DNA of 64,000 nt from Opitutus sp. GAS368 (lineage in GTDB: Bacteria; Verrucomicrobiota; Verrucomicrobiia; Opitutales; Opitutaceae): assembly GCF_900104925.1 (NCBI RefSeq), contig NZ_LT629735.1:404291-468290 (forward strand), read 5' to 3'. Position 1 is the first letter of the stretch; each line of letters begins with the position of its first letter. Positions 23,498 to 32,100 of this stretch are shown here, piece by piece. A model generated the notes under the pieces. That model was not told where the DNA came from. It searched no databases and saw only the letters and a list, made by a program, of their open reading frames with translations. A program made the translations under genes and the position numbers.

Positions 23498-24775
23498 CTA
23501 GATGAGGTCGCCCGATCCGATCTCAAGCGGTTCGCCGGCGAGGACTTTCTGGGCGCGTTTCTGGTCGAATTCCTTTTCCCAGGTAGCGATGGTCACCACG
23601 GCGACGGCATTGCCGATCAGATTGGTGAGCGCGCGGGCCTGCGACATGAAGCGGTCGATGCCCAGAATCAACGTGAGCCCCGCGACCGGGACGATCTGGG
23701 TCGAGGCAAGGGTGGCCGACAGGGTGATGAAGCCACCCCCCGTGACGGCCGCCGCCCCCTTGGAGGTCAGCAGCAACACCATCAGCATCCCCAGCTGCTG
23801 GCCCAGGCTCAGCGGGGTGTCGGTGGCCTGGGCAATGAAGACCGCGGCCATCGTGAGATAGATGGAGGTGCCGTCGAGGTTGAAAGAATAGCCCGCGGGC
23901 ACCACCAGACCCACGACCGGTTTCGAGCAACCCAGGTTTTCCATCTTGGCGATCAATCCGGGCAGGGCGGTTTCCGAGGAGGAGGTCCCGATGACGAGGA
24001 ACAGTTCCTCCCGGAGGTAGCGCAGGAAGCGCCACAAGCCCAGGCCGCTCAGGCGCAGAATGGCCCCGAGCACCACGATGATGAACACCGCCATGGTGAG
24101 ATACACGCAGGCCATCAGCGAGGCGAGGCCGGCCAGGCTGTGCAGGCCGAATTTCCCGACAGTGAACGCGACCGCGGCGAACGCGGCCAGGGGCGCCAGT
24201 TTCACGATGAAACCGACCACGCGCATCAGCATCTTGAAGGTGTCTTCCAGCAGCTCGGTCACCCGCCGGCCCTTGGTTCCCATCTGCACCAGGGCGGCGC
24301 CGCACAGGATGGCCACGAGCAGCACCTGGAGGATTTCGCCCGAGGTCAGGGCGCCGGGCAGCGTGCCGGGGATGATGTTCAGCAGGTAGTCGACCAGACC
24401 GATTTTCTTGGCCGGGTTGAGGTAGGTGCTGACGGCGCCCGCGTCCAGCGCGGCCGCGTTGGCATGGATGCCCGCGCCGGGCTGCACCCAGTTGACCACC
24501 GCCAGCCCGATCAACAGCGCGAGCGTGGTGACGACTTCAAAATAAACGAGGGCCTTCAGCCCGACGCGACCGACTTTTTTCAAGTCGGACATGCTGCCGA
24601 TCCCGACGACGATGGTGCAAAAGATGATCGGACTGATCAGCATCGTCACCAGCCGGACGAAGGCGTCGGCGACCGGCTTGAGCCCGGCGCCGAAGCCCGG
24701 CCAGAACTGGCCGCACACTCCGCCAAGCACGACGGCGATGAGGACTTGGATGTAAAGGTGACGCAGGTATTTCAT
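23498..24775 (-). CDS. dctA: C4-dicarboxylate:cation symporter, DctA type
   Basis: Inner-membrane DAACS-family symporter of 425 residues, about eight transmembrane helices plus two re-entrant hairpins. Signature segments: FVRLVTMLISPIIFCTIVVGI, the serine-rich hairpin GTSSSETALPGLI, and YSFNLDGTSIYLTMA, all conserved in DctA/GltP. DctA proteins import succinate, fumarate, malate and related dicarboxylates with protons or sodium. First gene inside the proposed island and downstream of an exported MmgE/PrpD gene on the same strand (152-bp gap); its cargo is therefore likely the acid handled by the neighbouring enzymes. A weak, degenerate match to the island operator is seen near 24826 but is not claimed. 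Confidence 0.93.
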   Translation of the reverse strand: MKYLRHLYIQVLIAVVLGGVCGQFWPGFGAGLKPVADAFVRLVTMLISPIIFCTIVVGIGSMSDLKKVGRVGLKALVYFEVVTTLALLIGLAVVNWVQPGAGIHANAAALDAGAVSTYLNPAKKIGLVDYLLNIIPGTLPGALTSGEILQVLLVAILCGAALVQMGTKGRRVTELLEDTFKMLMRVVGFIVKLAPLAAFAAVAFTVGKFGLHSLAGLASLMACVYLTMAVFIIVVLGAILRLSGLGLWRFLRYLREELFLVIGTSSSETALPGLIAKMENLGCSKPVVGLVVPAGYSFNLDGTSIYLTMAAVFIAQATDTPLSLGQQLGMLMVLLLTSKGAAAVTGGGFITLSATLASTQIVPVAGLTLILGIDRFMSQARALTNLIGNAVAVVTIATWEKEFDQKRAQKVLAGEPLEIGSGDLI

Positions 24776-24927
24776 CAGGAAGTTTGGTCCGGCAAGGCGC
24801 AGCCGGCCTGATCAGCCGGGATCGCGCCATCGGTTGGTGTGTGCTGCCGCGAACGGGAAAGGACGGGGCGGCCGGTTGCGGTCATGGCAGATCGAACCGC
24901 GGGCGGGGCGTTGACACGCTGATGGGG

Positions 24928-26448
24928 TTACCCGGTGCAGAGGGCGGTGAGGGCACCGACATCCGGCAAATCCTCCAGATGCTTGACGCCTTCGATGATC
25001 TGGCGGGCTTTCGCCTCCGGCCAGCCCGCATAGGCGGCGCAACCCTGGAATTTCTCGGCGACCTCGTCGTAACTCATGGGATTGGCCGGGCTGCCCTTTG
25101 CAAAGTCCGCCTTGCCCGATATCGTGCGACCGTCCTTGAGATGGATTTTCAGGATGGTGGTCATCTTGGAATAGCCGGCCGCCTCCGCCTCCGGATCGAC
25201 GTAGAACCGGACACGTCCGATCATCTCCTGCATCTCCGGCCGGCTGACGACGGCGTCGGTGAACTCGCCCAAGCCGGCCTTGCCCGCGACCAGCAGCACC
25301 GCCATGCAGTATTCCATGCTGAACTTGGCCTCCAATCCCTTCTTGGGCGTGTGATTGTGCAGGGATTTCGGCATCTGGGAATTCGTGCCCACCTCGACCT
25401 GGACGACATCCGCCGCCTTGATCCCCTCGGTTCTGATCAGGCGCGCCATTTCCGTCATGCCCGGATGGGTGAGCGAGCCGGAGGGGTAGGGCTTGATGGA
25501 GACCCCGGGAGACGCGAAGGTCCAGGGACGTCCGAGCTTGTTCAGCAGCGAATCCGCATCGTAACTGCCGCCGTAGGCATGAAAAAATCCGTTCTGGGCC
25601 TCCAGGATGTTTTCGGCGCCGTCCCAGCCCAGGGCCGCGAGATCACTGGCGATCACGCCCGCCTCGGCGGCGTGGCCCGCGTGGAACGGTTTCGTCAGGG
25701 TGCCGAAATTTTGCGACAGGCCCGAGGCCTGGCTGGCGGCGATCGGCATGGCCTGGCAGATGAGCCCGGCGTTGTAGCCGCGCAGCTTGGCGCAGGCCGC
25801 CATGCTGCCGAACACCCCGAAGGTGCCGGTCGAATGAAAGCCGTTTTTGTAGGCCCGGGGCGAGCACGCCTCCGCAAGCTTGCAGGCGACTTCGATCCCG
25901 ACATGGTAGCCGAGCATGAATTCCTTGCCGCTGACGTGCATGGTGTCGGCGGTCCCGAGCGCGGCGGGAAACACGGGCGCGGTCGGATGCATCAGTTGTC
26001 CATACACGCGGTCCTTGGCCACCGCGAGCTGGGTGTCGTCGAAGTCCTCCATGTGAATGGAGACGCCGTTGGCAAAGGCGGCGAAGCGGAGCGGCAACCG
26101 CGCCGTGGTCCCGAGGATCCGGACGCCCCCGGGGGCGCAGCCCAGCGAGTCGAAGTAGGTGCGCAAGAGGTGGCCGCCCCTCGATTTGCCTCCGACCAGC
26201 GCCAGGCCGAAGGCATCGAGCAGCGATTTCTTGCCCAGCTCGATCACCTCGGCGGGCAGGTCGGCGTATTGCGCCTCGGCGATGAACCTGGCGACATAGG
26301 GGGTGATGTCGGAGCGGACCTGGAAGGGAAGCTCACCGCCCGCGGCCGGCAAGGACGCCGGCTCCGCGGCGACCGCTGAAGCCGGGCCCAGGACACTGTA
26401 GGCCGCCCCTGCGCCGATGGCCGACTTGATGAAATTGCGTCTGTGCAT
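24928..26448 (-). CDS. Tat-exported MmgE/PrpD family protein (first copy)
   Basis: 506 residues. The start at 26448 gives a twin-arginine-like leader (MHRRNFIKSAIGAGAAYSVL) and cleavage near AVAAEP. The mature protein is a full MmgE/PrpD domain: KKSLLDAFGLALVGG, NGVSIHMEDFDDTQ, MHPTAPVFPAALG, YHVGIEVACKLAEAC, GFHSTGTFGVFG, VSIKPYPSGSLTHPG. The family includes 2-methylcitrate dehydratase, cis-aconitate decarboxylase and iminodisuccinate epimerase, which are normally cytosolic, so an export signal is unusual. Expressed from a promoter with the shared GGTG-N4-CACC operator (26535-26555). The substrate is unknown; a hydroxylated di/tricarboxylate is likely from context. Confidence 0.88.
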   Translation of the reverse strand: MHRRNFIKSAIGAGAAYSVLGPASAVAAEPASLPAAGGELPFQVRSDITPYVARFIAEAQYADLPAEVIELGKKSLLDAFGLALVGGKSRGGHLLRTYFDSLGCAPGGVRILGTTARLPLRFAAFANGVSIHMEDFDDTQLAVAKDRVYGQLMHPTAPVFPAALGTADTMHVSGKEFMLGYHVGIEVACKLAEACSPRAYKNGFHSTGTFGVFGSMAACAKLRGYNAGLICQAMPIAASQASGLSQNFGTLTKPFHAGHAAEAGVIASDLAALGWDGAENILEAQNGFFHAYGGSYDADSLLNKLGRPWTFASPGVSIKPYPSGSLTHPGMTEMARLIRTEGIKAADVVQVEVGTNSQMPKSLHNHTPKKGLEAKFSMEYCMAVLLVAGKAGLGEFTDAVVSRPEMQEMIGRVRFYVDPEAEAAGYSKMTTILKIHLKDGRTISGKADFAKGSPANPMSYDEVAEKFQGCAAYAGWPEAKARQIIEGVKHLEDLPDVGALTALCTG

Positions 26449-26754
26449 GATGGGTAGGGAGAAACAGAATACGAGGGGCACCGGAGGTGACCCACACGTC
26501 AAGCGGGTAGGATAAGCTTTCTTGGGCGGAATGACATCGGTGGAATCACCTAAAGCACCGGCCGTTGGAGGACACCGGGGTTGCCGCAGTCTTCGCCGAA
26601 GGGGAAAAGCTGGCAATGTAAATGGACGGCAGCAGGAGGAGGATATTTCCGCCGTCTGCTTCCAGCGGCGCGTGCTTAGGCTTGCGTTCGCCGCCGGCCA
26701 AAAATAAAACGCCGCTCGCCTTTCAGCCGGTTACCCCAAGGCGATACCCCCACC
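26449..26754. promoter_or_regulatory. Divergent region with operator A (prpD-like copy 1 / luxR)
   Basis: 306 bp between divergent genes. Inverted repeat GGTG-gaat-CACC at 26539-26550 within catcggtggaatcacctaaag (26535-26555). Read towards the minus-strand gene it is AGGTG-N4-CACCGATG, and a -10-like TATCCT lies at 26514-26509, centred 33 bp away, placing the site near -42. No equally good -10 is seen towards luxR. No other feature was recognised in the interval. Confidence 0.65.
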
Positions 26755-27873
26755 ATGCTATCAAAACGCAAGGCTGAACGCCCAATTTTTGATCTGCAGA
26801 CCGCCCTCGACCTCGACAGTTTTTGGCGGGCCAACCTGCGTTTGCTTCACAGCGTGATGCCGCATCACTCCTGCAGCCTGATGCTCGGCATTGTTGATTT
26901 CCAGCCGCTGGAGGGACGGCATCACGTGGAGGCGGAGACCGAGGGCGGCAACCAGCCGGTGACAAGCCTCAGCATATCGCGCCCGTTTCTGGCGGCGCAT
27001 CCCCGGGTGAAGCTGTATACCTACTCGGAAATCGTGCAGGAGGATCCGGCCGCCGGCCAGCGGCGCCTCGAGCGCGAGGAACAGTTCTGGGGCTGGAACC
27101 AATTCGTCCACCTGGCCTTTTGGGACGGGGCGCGCCCCGATGCGGTGCTGAGCATCCGGCGGAGCAAGGAGCAGGGTGACTTCATCGACGAGGAGAAGGA
27201 ATTCCTGGCGAACCTGCATCCGGTGATCGACGCGGGCCTGCGGCGCCTGCGGATGCTCGAGCGCGAACGCAGCCGCAGCGAAGGGATGGAGCGGTTCCTG
27301 TCGGGCCTGCCGATCCCGGTGATGTTCCTGGATGCGGAGTGCAAGCTCGGCTTTGCGACGCCGGAAGCCTACGACCTATGTGCGGTGTGGAACTACGGAT
27401 TCAAGGAAGCCCGCACGATGAACACGCGCCGCTGTTTCCGCATTCCGCCCGAAATCATCGCGGCCTGCACCCGGCTGGCCGGCGTGTGGGACCAGGGCGC
27501 GGCCCGGGGGGTGACGGTCGGCCTCGAAAGCGCGCGGGTCGACCACGCCGTGATTCCCCGGTTGGTGGCAAAAGTCGATGTCAGCCAGCCTTTCAAGGGC
27601 TCGCTGGTGCGGCCAGGGTTCTGGGTGACTTTGTCGGGGGAAATGAATCTCGACGGGGCCAACACCGAACTGAGCACCGAAGCCATCCACCGGCTGCAGT
27701 TCCTCACCCCGAGCGAGCGCCGGGTGGCGCTGTTGGTCGCGGAGGGGTGCGCCAACAACGAGGTGGCCCGCCGGCTGGGCAAATCGGCGCGAACGGTCGA
27801 GTTTCAGCTCAACATGATCTATAAGAAGCTGTGTGTTACCGGCCGGACGGAATTGGCGCATGTCCTTTCGTGA
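26755..27873 (+). CDS. LuxR-type HTH transcriptional regulator
   Basis: 372 residues, cytosolic. The C-terminal part (about 315-370) is a GerE/LuxR helix-turn-helix: LTPSERRVALLVAEGCANNEVARRLGKSARTVEFQLNMIYKKL. The long N-terminal portion has no acyl-homoserine-lactone-type motif; residues about 175-260 look PAS/GAF-like (FLSGLPIPVMFLDAECKLGFATPEA), possibly a ligand sensor. It lies in the middle of the catabolic genes and is the obvious candidate to bind the four GGTG-N4-CACC sites (26535, 27899, 29062, 31972), whose position near -42 fits LuxR-type class II activation. Effector unknown. Confidence 0.88.
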   Translation: MLSKRKAERPIFDLQTALDLDSFWRANLRLLHSVMPHHSCSLMLGIVDFQPLEGRHHVEAETEGGNQPVTSLSISRPFLAAHPRVKLYTYSEIVQEDPAAGQRRLEREEQFWGWNQFVHLAFWDGARPDAVLSIRRSKEQGDFIDEEKEFLANLHPVIDAGLRRLRMLERERSRSEGMERFLSGLPIPVMFLDAECKLGFATPEAYDLCAVWNYGFKEARTMNTRRCFRIPPEIIAACTRLAGVWDQGAARGVTVGLESARVDHAVIPRLVAKVDVSQPFKGSLVRPGFWVTLSGEMNLDGANTELSTEAIHRLQFLTPSERRVALLVAEGCANNEVARRLGKSARTVEFQLNMIYKKLCVTGRTELAHVLS

Positions 27874-27898
27874 GCGGCCCCGCCCCCGGCTGCAATTC

Positions 27899-27942
27899 AG
27901 GTGGTTCCACTTATGGCGGAAAGCGCGGGCGCCGGTCATACT
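27899..27942 (+). promoter_or_regulatory. Operator B and promoter of the tartrate/malate dehydrogenase gene
   Basis: AGGTG-gttc-CACT at 27899-27911, the most divergent of the four sites (last half-site CACT). CATACT at 27937-27942 is the -10 candidate, 34 bp from the site centre. If this promoter is used, the RNA starts near 27950 and the ATG at 27988 is the real start. Confidence 0.55.
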
Positions 27943-27987
27943 TAGCCAATGACAAAGGTTTCACCGCTTGCCAGCGGACCGCAAGCG

Positions 27988-29043
27988 ATGAAGGGATACC
28001 GCATCGCCACCATTCCCGGTGATGGCATCGGCAATGAGGTGGTCCCCGCCGGCATCGCCGTATTGGATGCGGCCGCCAGGAAGTTCGGCTTCCGCCTGGC
28101 GTGGGACCAATTCCCCTGGAGCTGCCAGTATTACCAGGAGACAGGGCGCATGATGCCCGAAAACGGCCTCGACCAGATCAGGCACCACGACGCGATCTAT
28201 CTCGGCGCCGTGGGGTTTCCCGGCGTGCCCGATCACGTCTCCCTGTGGGGCCTGCTGATTCCGATCCGCCGCGGATTCCGCCAATACACCAATCTGCGGC
28301 CGGTGCGCCTGATGCCCAGCGTGGTTTCGCCTTTGCGGGACCGCCATCCCGGCGACATCGATTTCTACGTCGTGCGGGAAAACAATGAAGGTGAATACAC
28401 CACGGTCGGCGGGCGCCTCTATGAAGGCACGGATGAGGAAATGGCGTTCCAGCAGGTCGTTTTCACGCGCCGCGGAGTTGACCGGATCCTGCGGTATGCG
28501 TTTGAACTGGCCCGGCGTCGGCCCAAGAAACACCTGACCTCGGCGACCAAGTCGAACGGCATCACGGTCACGATGCCGTTCTGGGACGAGCGTTTCAAGG
28601 CGATGGCGAAGGAATACCCGGACGTGCGGACGGACCAGTATCATATCGACATCCTCACGGCGCACTTCGTCCAGCACCCCGACTGGTTCGACGTGGTGGT
28701 GGGCTCCAACCTTTTTGGCGACATCCTTTCCGATCTCGGTCCCGCGGTCTGCGGCACCATCGGGATCGCCCCCTCGGCCAACCTGAATCCCGAACGCGAC
28801 TATCCCTCCATGTTCGAGCCCGTGCACGGTTCGGCGCCGGATATCGCCGGCAAGGGCATTGCCAATCCAATCGGCCAGATCTGGTCCGGAGCGATGATGC
28901 TGGAGCACCTCGGCCAGCCCGAGGCGGCGGCGGCGATTGTGCGGGCGATCGAGCAGGTGGTCCAACACGGGCCGCGCACGCGCGATCTGGGTGGAACGGC
29001 GACGACGGTGGAGGTCGGGCGCGCCATTGCGGAAGCGGTTTGA
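27988..29043 (+). CDS. Tartrate dehydrogenase / D-malate dehydrogenase-like enzyme
   Basis: 351 residues, NAD-dependent beta-decarboxylating dehydrogenase of the isocitrate/isopropylmalate superfamily. Near-complete agreement with TtuC/DmlA: IATIPGDGIGNEV, HVSLWGLLIPIRRGFRQYTNLRPVRLMP, DFYVVRENNEGEYTTVGGR, FTRRGVDRILRYAFELA, LTSATKSNGI, NLFGDILSDLGPA and GIAPSANLNPERDYPSMFEPVHGSAPDI. These separate it from LeuB and Icd. Known activities of the subgroup are oxidation of tartrate, D-malate (to pyruvate and CO2) and related acids. The start at 27988 (MKGYRIATIPGDG) is preferred to the upstream ATG at 27949, which would sit at the predicted transcription start. Followed 110 bp later by the second prpD-like gene. 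Confidence 0.93.
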   Translation: MKGYRIATIPGDGIGNEVVPAGIAVLDAAARKFGFRLAWDQFPWSCQYYQETGRMMPENGLDQIRHHDAIYLGAVGFPGVPDHVSLWGLLIPIRRGFRQYTNLRPVRLMPSVVSPLRDRHPGDIDFYVVRENNEGEYTTVGGRLYEGTDEEMAFQQVVFTRRGVDRILRYAFELARRRPKKHLTSATKSNGITVTMPFWDERFKAMAKEYPDVRTDQYHIDILTAHFVQHPDWFDVVVGSNLFGDILSDLGPAVCGTIGIAPSANLNPERDYPSMFEPVHGSAPDIAGKGIANPIGQIWSGAMMLEHLGQPEAAAAIVRAIEQVVQHGPRTRDLGGTATTVEVGRAIAEAV

Positions 29044-29058
29044 GCCGGGCGCCGGTCG

Positions 29059-29105
29059 TTTAGGTGATACCACCGATGGCTCGCCGCCGGGGCAGGCGAT
29101 ATAGT
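29059..29105 (+). promoter_or_regulatory. Operator C and promoter of second prpD-like gene
   Basis: tttAGGTG-atac-CACCGATGG at 29059-29079, the best inverted repeat of the set. TATAGT at 29100-29105 is centred 34 bp downstream of the site centre (29068.5). A further reversed pair, CCACCG-ctta-CGGTGA, lies at about 29112-29127 in the leader. Confidence 0.65.
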
Positions 29106-29153
29106 GACGGAACCACCGCTTACGGTGAAATCCGCGCACCCAACCGCCAGCTT

Positions 29154-30680
29154 ATGAATGCCCAAAATTTGTTTCCCCAAAGCGAAATCAACCCGACGGA
29201 CCTGACCCGGCGCAGTTTTTTGCAGGGCTTGGGCTGCCTGGCCGCCGTGGCCGGCCTGCCGTTGCCGGCCGCCAGGGCCGCGGACGCGACCCCCGCTGCT
29301 TCCGTCCCGGTGGCCGCCGCGGACGCCACGCTGATCACCAGGCTGAGCACTTACATGAGCGAGGCCGCCAGCCGCGAGATTTCGCCGGAGGCGGCGGAAA
29401 AAGCCAAGCATCACATCCTCGACACCCTGGCCGCCATGGTTTCCGGCGCCGACCTGCCCCCGGCAGTGGTGGCGCTGAAGTTTGCCCGTCTTCACGCGGG
29501 GGACAAGCTGGCGACGGTGGTTGGCTCCGACCTGCTGTGCGGGGCCATGGACGCGGCGCTCGTGAACGGCATGCTCGCCCACTCCGATGAGACCGACGAC
29601 TCGCATGCCCCGTCACACACCCATCCGGGATGTGCCATCGTGCCCGCCGCCCTGGCCTCCGGCGAACATTATGGCACCAGCGGAACACGCCTCCTGCGGG
29701 CGGTGACGCTGGGCTACGACATCGGAACCCGGATCACCATGGCGCTCGGCGGCCTGGACTTTCAGATGGAGACGCATCACAGCACGCACAGTATCGGTGC
29801 CAATTTTGGCGCCGCCGCCGCCGCGGGTTGCACGGCGGGCTTCAACGCGCAGCAGATGTGCTGGCTCATTGATTATGCCGCCCAGCAAGCCGCCGGCTCG
29901 GCGGCCTGGATGCGCGATCTCGAGCATGTCTCCAAGTCCCTGGTTTACGGCGGCCGGCCCGCGCATAATGCGATCGAGTCCGTCCTGATGCTCGAGCTGG
30001 GCGCCACGGGCGTGGCGGACATCCTGTCGGGTCCGGACAATTTCTTCATCGCCATGACGCCGAAGGCGGATCCCTCCAAGTTGATCGAGCAACTCGGCGA
30101 GCGCTACGAGGTGACGCGGACCAACATCAAGAAATGGACCGTGGGTTCGCCCATCCAGGCGCCGCTCGATGCGATCCAGAATCTGCAGAAGCGGCGCCCC
30201 TTTGAGGCGGACGAAGTGCGGAAAGTGGTGGTGCGGGTCGCGACCAGCGAAGCCAAAACCGTCAACAACCGGGGCATGCCAGACATCTGCATGCAGCACC
30301 TCGTGGCGGTGATGATCCTGGACAAGACGGTTTCGTTCGACGTGGCCCATGACAAAGCCCGGATGAAGGATCCGGCGGTGCTCAAAGTGCGGGCCAAGGT
30401 GCAGCTCGTGCCCGACGAGGAGCTCGAGCGTCTCTATCCGGAGAGGCAGGCGATCGTCGACCTGACCCTGACCGACGGAACCACGCTCAGTGAGCGGATG
30501 ATCGCGGTGCGGGGCACGGCGGAGAATCCCATGCCCCGGGAAGAGGTGGTCGCGAAGTGCCGCGACCTGATGGCCCCCCGCCTTGGGGCGGAGAAATGCG
30601 CCCGGCTGATCGAGAGCGTGCTCGACCTGGAGAACATCAAGGACATCCGCAGCCTGCGGCCCCTCCTGCAACGGACCTGA
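29154..30680 (+). CDS. Tat-exported MmgE/PrpD family protein (second copy)
   Basis: 508 residues. The ATG at 29154 gives a leader with a twin-arginine motif (LTRRSFLQGLGCLAAVAGLPL) and an AXA-type site near ARAADA. MmgE/PrpD segments: KHHILDTLAAMVSGADLP, NGMLAHSDETDDSHAPSHTHPG (the acidic/His active-site loop), VTLGYDIGTRI, FGAAAAAGCTAGFN, YGGRPAHNAIESV and KKWTVGSPIQAPLDAI. It is only distantly similar to the first copy (24928-26448), so it is not a recent duplicate, and a different step or epimer is likely. Controlled by operator C. Two exported PrpD proteins in one locus is unusual. Confidence 0.88.
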   Translation: MNAQNLFPQSEINPTDLTRRSFLQGLGCLAAVAGLPLPAARAADATPAASVPVAAADATLITRLSTYMSEAASREISPEAAEKAKHHILDTLAAMVSGADLPPAVVALKFARLHAGDKLATVVGSDLLCGAMDAALVNGMLAHSDETDDSHAPSHTHPGCAIVPAALASGEHYGTSGTRLLRAVTLGYDIGTRITMALGGLDFQMETHHSTHSIGANFGAAAAAGCTAGFNAQQMCWLIDYAAQQAAGSAAWMRDLEHVSKSLVYGGRPAHNAIESVLMLELGATGVADILSGPDNFFIAMTPKADPSKLIEQLGERYEVTRTNIKKWTVGSPIQAPLDAIQNLQKRRPFEADEVRKVVVRVATSEAKTVNNRGMPDICMQHLVAVMILDKTVSFDVAHDKARMKDPAVLKVRAKVQLVPDEELERLYPERQAIVDLTLTDGTTLSERMIAVRGTAENPMPREEVVAKCRDLMAPRLGAEKCARLIESVLDLENIKDIRSLRPLLQRT

Positions 30681-30822
30681 CGGGGTCGGTGTTGGAGAAC
30701 CGTTCCGCGGCCTGCGCGCGACTTTCAGTCCTCCGGATGAGACCGGCGCGGGAAGCGTGTCCGGCGCACGATGGGGCGCGCCAGCCCGCGGGGTGCCGGG
30801 CGAGGACGCGGGCGACGACCGG

Positions 30823-31878
30823 TCACGGGGCCTGGAAAATCAGCAGCTGCAATTTTGCGTCCGGCCGGCCCTTGCCGGAGGCGGCCACATACAACCGGTT
30901 CAGCTCGGGCACAAAGATCGATGATTTGGCGCGCCAGGCCGACGGCACCTCGGCGAGGTGCTCGTAGTGGTCCGCATCGCGTTGCGAAAAAACCGACACT
31001 GTCTCGCTTCCGCTGATATAAATCCGGCTTCTGGCAACATCGCGCGATATGTCGCTGTTCACCCCGACACAGGGAAGCGCGGCCACGACTTTTCCCGTGT
31101 CGGTATCGAACACGATCAGTTCCCCCGGCTTCCGGCTGACGCTGAAAAGGCGATGGTTCGCCTCGTCCAGGGCGATGGCGTGGGCCACGTGCGCGTCCGC
31201 TGGCAAGGGCCAACGGGCAATCACCTGCCGGGTTTGCAGGTCGATGACACCGACCTCATCCGTGCCGGTGAGATTCACATAGAGTTTTTTGCCGGCGTGG
31301 TCGACGACCATGCCCTCGTGGGATTCGCCGGGAAGCGTGACCTGCCCGGCCAGGGCAAAGGTCTTGAGATCGATGACATTGAGCCGGTGGGTGTTTCCGC
31401 CCGGAACGGTGGGTCCGCTCTCCACGTAATAACATTGGTCCACCGGATTGAACACCCCATGGTCCACCCCCGGGGGGAGCTTGACGGTGTTGATGATCCG
31501 GTAGTCCTTGCAGTCCACCAGTTGCACCGCGCCAGGGGTGCCGTCGGGGAAACCACCGTCCGTGACGAGCAGGCGATCGGACTCGGACAGATAGTGCATC
31601 ATGAGGGGATGGCCGAAACCCCCGATGCTTCCGGTTCGCGCGCCGGTCTTCAGGTCGAAGATCTCGACCGTTTTCGCCACCTCGGCCGCCAGGAACAGTC
31701 GGTTGCCCCGGAGGTCGGCGCCGAAATGGTCGAAGTCGCCGGTGAAGCCCGGCATCGGAGTCGTGGCGACCAACCGCAATGGGGGCGTTTCCTTTGCCGG
31801 ATCCTGCCGCGCGAGCAGGGCGGGCGCCGGCAGCATGCAGGTCGCACCAAGGGCCAGGGTCAATAGGGGCTTGTTCAT
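30823..31878 (-). CDS. Exported YncE-like beta-propeller protein
   Basis: 351 residues with a signal peptide (MNKPLLTLALGATCMLPAPA). The mature part consists of about seven repeats of the form VxxFDLKTGxxxxxIxxxG and LYVxxxxxxVxVIDLxTxxVxxxxPLP, typical of YVTN/NHL-type seven-bladed propellers (YncE, lactonase-like). Examples are DLKTGARTGSIGGFGHP, IDLKTFALAGQV, GVIDLQTRQVIARWPLP and FDTDTGKVVAALP. No catalytic residues are assignable. A paralogue of similar design is encoded at 35430-36461. It is divergent from the TonB receptor across operator D; a half-site CACCGA at 31951-31956 faces this gene. Confidence 0.85.
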   Translation of the reverse strand: MNKPLLTLALGATCMLPAPALLARQDPAKETPPLRLVATTPMPGFTGDFDHFGADLRGNRLFLAAEVAKTVEIFDLKTGARTGSIGGFGHPLMMHYLSESDRLLVTDGGFPDGTPGAVQLVDCKDYRIINTVKLPPGVDHGVFNPVDQCYYVESGPTVPGGNTHRLNVIDLKTFALAGQVTLPGESHEGMVVDHAGKKLYVNLTGTDEVGVIDLQTRQVIARWPLPADAHVAHAIALDEANHRLFSVSRKPGELIVFDTDTGKVVAALPCVGVNSDISRDVARSRIYISGSETVSVFSQRDADHYEHLAEVPSAWRAKSSIFVPELNRLYVAASGKGRPDAKLQLLIFQAP

Positions 31879-31967
31879 GAATCTCCCTATAACACGCCGG
31901 CGATTACGCCAAGATGATGCAGGCCAGTAAAAGTGATAATGCCCGTCATTCGGTGGCAGAATGGCGT

Positions 31968-32013
31968 TTCAGGTGAAACCACCGATAGGCGGATGTCCCG
32001 GCAATCTATATCG
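31968..32013 (+). promoter_or_regulatory. Operator D and promoter of the island TonB receptor
   Basis: tttcAGGTG-aaac-CACCGATAGG at 31968-31990, with TATATC at 32008-32013 centred 32 bp downstream of the site centre. The transcript would start near 32020, leaving an 80-nt leader before the ATG at 32101. Confidence 0.65.
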
Positions 32014-32100
32014 TAAAGGCGTAATCCAGACCCCAAACGTGTCGCGCCGGTTTCCGGCGTGCTCCCACCCCACCGCTCCGTTGTCCCCAAACACACCCCA

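Noticed and set aside
23459-23510. Tail of an integrase (WAVTDLLAKLKLV then stop on the minus strand)
   Set aside because: The open stretch is about 30 codons, has no tyrosine-recombinase motif and overlaps the dctA end; too little to call a gene.
24820-24845. A fifth LuxR-type operator upstream of dctA (catcggttggtgtg)
   Set aside because: Only one half-site resembles the consensus, there is an extra base in it, and no -10 hexamer lies at the right distance.
31948-31965. A fully functional second operator facing the propeller gene (cattcggtggcag)
   Set aside because: One half (CACCGA on the minus strand) is good, but the other half does not match and no -10 is placed 32-34 bp away.
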